Shown here: piece by piece, positions 23,531 to 24,071 of the stretch
Numbering within the stretch: position 1 is the first letter of the stretch
How the letters are laid out: every line of letters begins with the position of its first letter
IMG/VR virus record: IMGVR_UViG_3300021379_001542
Span: 1-24,071 of that record
Strand: one strand, 5' to 3'
DNA: 24,071 bases
DNA from: a virus
Notes under the pieces: generated by a model
Told to the model about the DNA's origin: nothing
What the model saw: only the letters and a program-made list of their open reading frames with translations
The model's database searches: none
Made by a program: the position numbers and the translations under genes

Positions 23531-24071
23531 TGAGCTATAAAATTAATAAAACCGATGGAACTCTATTAGTAGATTTAATTGACGGTGCTATAGATACTAC
23601 ATCAACTGATGTCACACTTGTTGGCAGAAATTACACTGGCTATGGAGAAGCATTCAATGAAAACTTTGTAAAAATCATTGAAAACTTTGCTGCTACAAGT
23701 GCTCCTGCAAATCCTTTAAGAGGACAAATTTGGTATGATACAAGCGAAGGCAGACTAAAAGTTTGGGACGGCGAACAGTTTAGAGGCACTGATACAACAA
23801 CTTACAGTGCAATTAAACCAACCTTGGTTGCTGGTGATTTATGGATTGACGCTACTAATAAACAACTTTATTTTAGTGACGGTGCAGCAGAGTATCTAGT
23901 TGGCCCTAGTTATACTAGAACGCAAGCAAAAACAGAATATGATGCAATTAGTCTTATAGATAGCTTTGGAATTACAAAAACTGTAGGTAGATGGAGTGTT
24001 GGAAATAGAACCGTAGCTCTTGTTTGTGCAGAAGATTTTACAGCAGCAACTATTGATTCCAATGTGGCACT
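23530..24071 (+). CDS. Paralogous tail fibre / structural protein, N-terminal part (3'-truncated by window)
   Basis: The ATG shares its A with the upstream TAA and is preceded by AGGAGGG (23518-23524), the strongest ribosome site in the window. 180 complete codons are visible and the frame is open at the window end. The N-terminus MSYKINKTDGTLLVDLIDGA is followed by TDVTLVGRNYTGYGEAFNEN (26-45), IIENFAATSAPANPLRGQIW (49-68), YDTSEGRLKVWDG and GDLWIDATNKQLYF (102-115). These align along their length with residues about 10-125 of the preceding 687-aa fibre, so the two genes are tandem duplicates that have diverged at most positions. The visible C-terminal part (FGITKTVGRWSVGNRTVALV) does not match the first copy, indicating a different shaft or tip. 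Whether it carries a collar domain lies beyond the window. Confidence 0.85.
   Translation, partial: MSYKINKTDGTLLVDLIDGAIDTTSTDVTLVGRNYTGYGEAFNENFVKIIENFAATSAPANPLRGQIWYDTSEGRLKVWDGEQFRGTDTTTYSAIKPTLVAGDLWIDATNKQLYFSDGAAEYLVGPSYTRTQAKTEYDAISLIDSFGITKTVGRWSVGNRTVALVCAEDFTAATIDSNVA

Noticed and set aside
1-24071. tRNA genes, CRISPR arrays, insertion sequences, attachment sites, rho-independent terminators
   Set aside because: Gaps between genes are at most 57 nt and hold only promoter and ribosome-site sequences; no cloverleaf, spaced direct repeats, inverted terminal repeats or hairpin plus T-run was seen.

Overview
This 24-kb window is a gap-free structural gene cluster from a T4-like (myovirus-type) tailed phage. 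It covers part of the baseplate and tail-fibre module. All seven recognisable genes lie on the + strand. They are packed with 1-nt TAATG overlaps or gaps of 2, 12, 21 and 57 nt, and together cover about 99% of the window. The base composition is AT-rich (about one third GC by eye). The gene order (gp5-like hub, gp25, gp6, giant protein, fibres), the NATAAATA late-promoter boxes and the fibre modules resemble marine T4-like phages such as those of cyanobacteria and SAR11. The host cannot be read from this window.

Layout. Positions 2-2281 hold the 3' part of a gp5/VgrG-like central spike gene: a beta-helix needle, then an SGNH-like region and a C-terminal lysozyme/transglycosylase-like domain. 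Positions 2281-3084 hold a second cell-wall enzyme candidate, a CHAP/NlpC-P60-like cysteine peptidase (TIGR02594-like). Positions 3097-3537 hold the gp25 baseplate wedge protein. A late promoter (3564-3571) precedes a gp6-like wedge protein of 1161 aa at 3595-7080, almost twice the T4 length. Positions 7080-20834 hold a single 4584-aa protein in the position where T4 has gp7. It is a mosaic of an N-terminal conserved region, repeated 'VNG...DY' beta modules, four CBM5/12-like carbohydrate-binding modules, an FG-GAP (integrin-type) beta-propeller and 'GxGY' repeats. A second late promoter (20830-20837) overlaps its stop codon. Then come an unassigned 202-aa structural protein (20856-21464), a 687-aa tail fibre with a C-terminal collar domain (21467-23530), and the start of a paralogous fibre gene (23530 to the window end).

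How the genes work together. gp25 and gp6 form the baseplate wedge core. The gp5-like spike and the CHAP-like protein would pierce and digest the cell envelope at injection. The giant protein and the fibre proteins are probably the peripheral baseplate and adhesion apparatus that contacts the host surface.

Most unusual signals. First, the pentamer GTWAC (GTAAC/GTTAC) appears to be completely absent in 24 kb, while GTSAC (GTCAC/GTGAC) occurs more than 50 times. This looks like DNA-level selection against one recognition sequence, acting in all reading frames. Second, the giant protein contains an integrin-like propeller with carbohydrate-binding modules nested in it. Third, the spike protein resembles an 'evolved VgrG', with enzyme-like domains placed after the needle.
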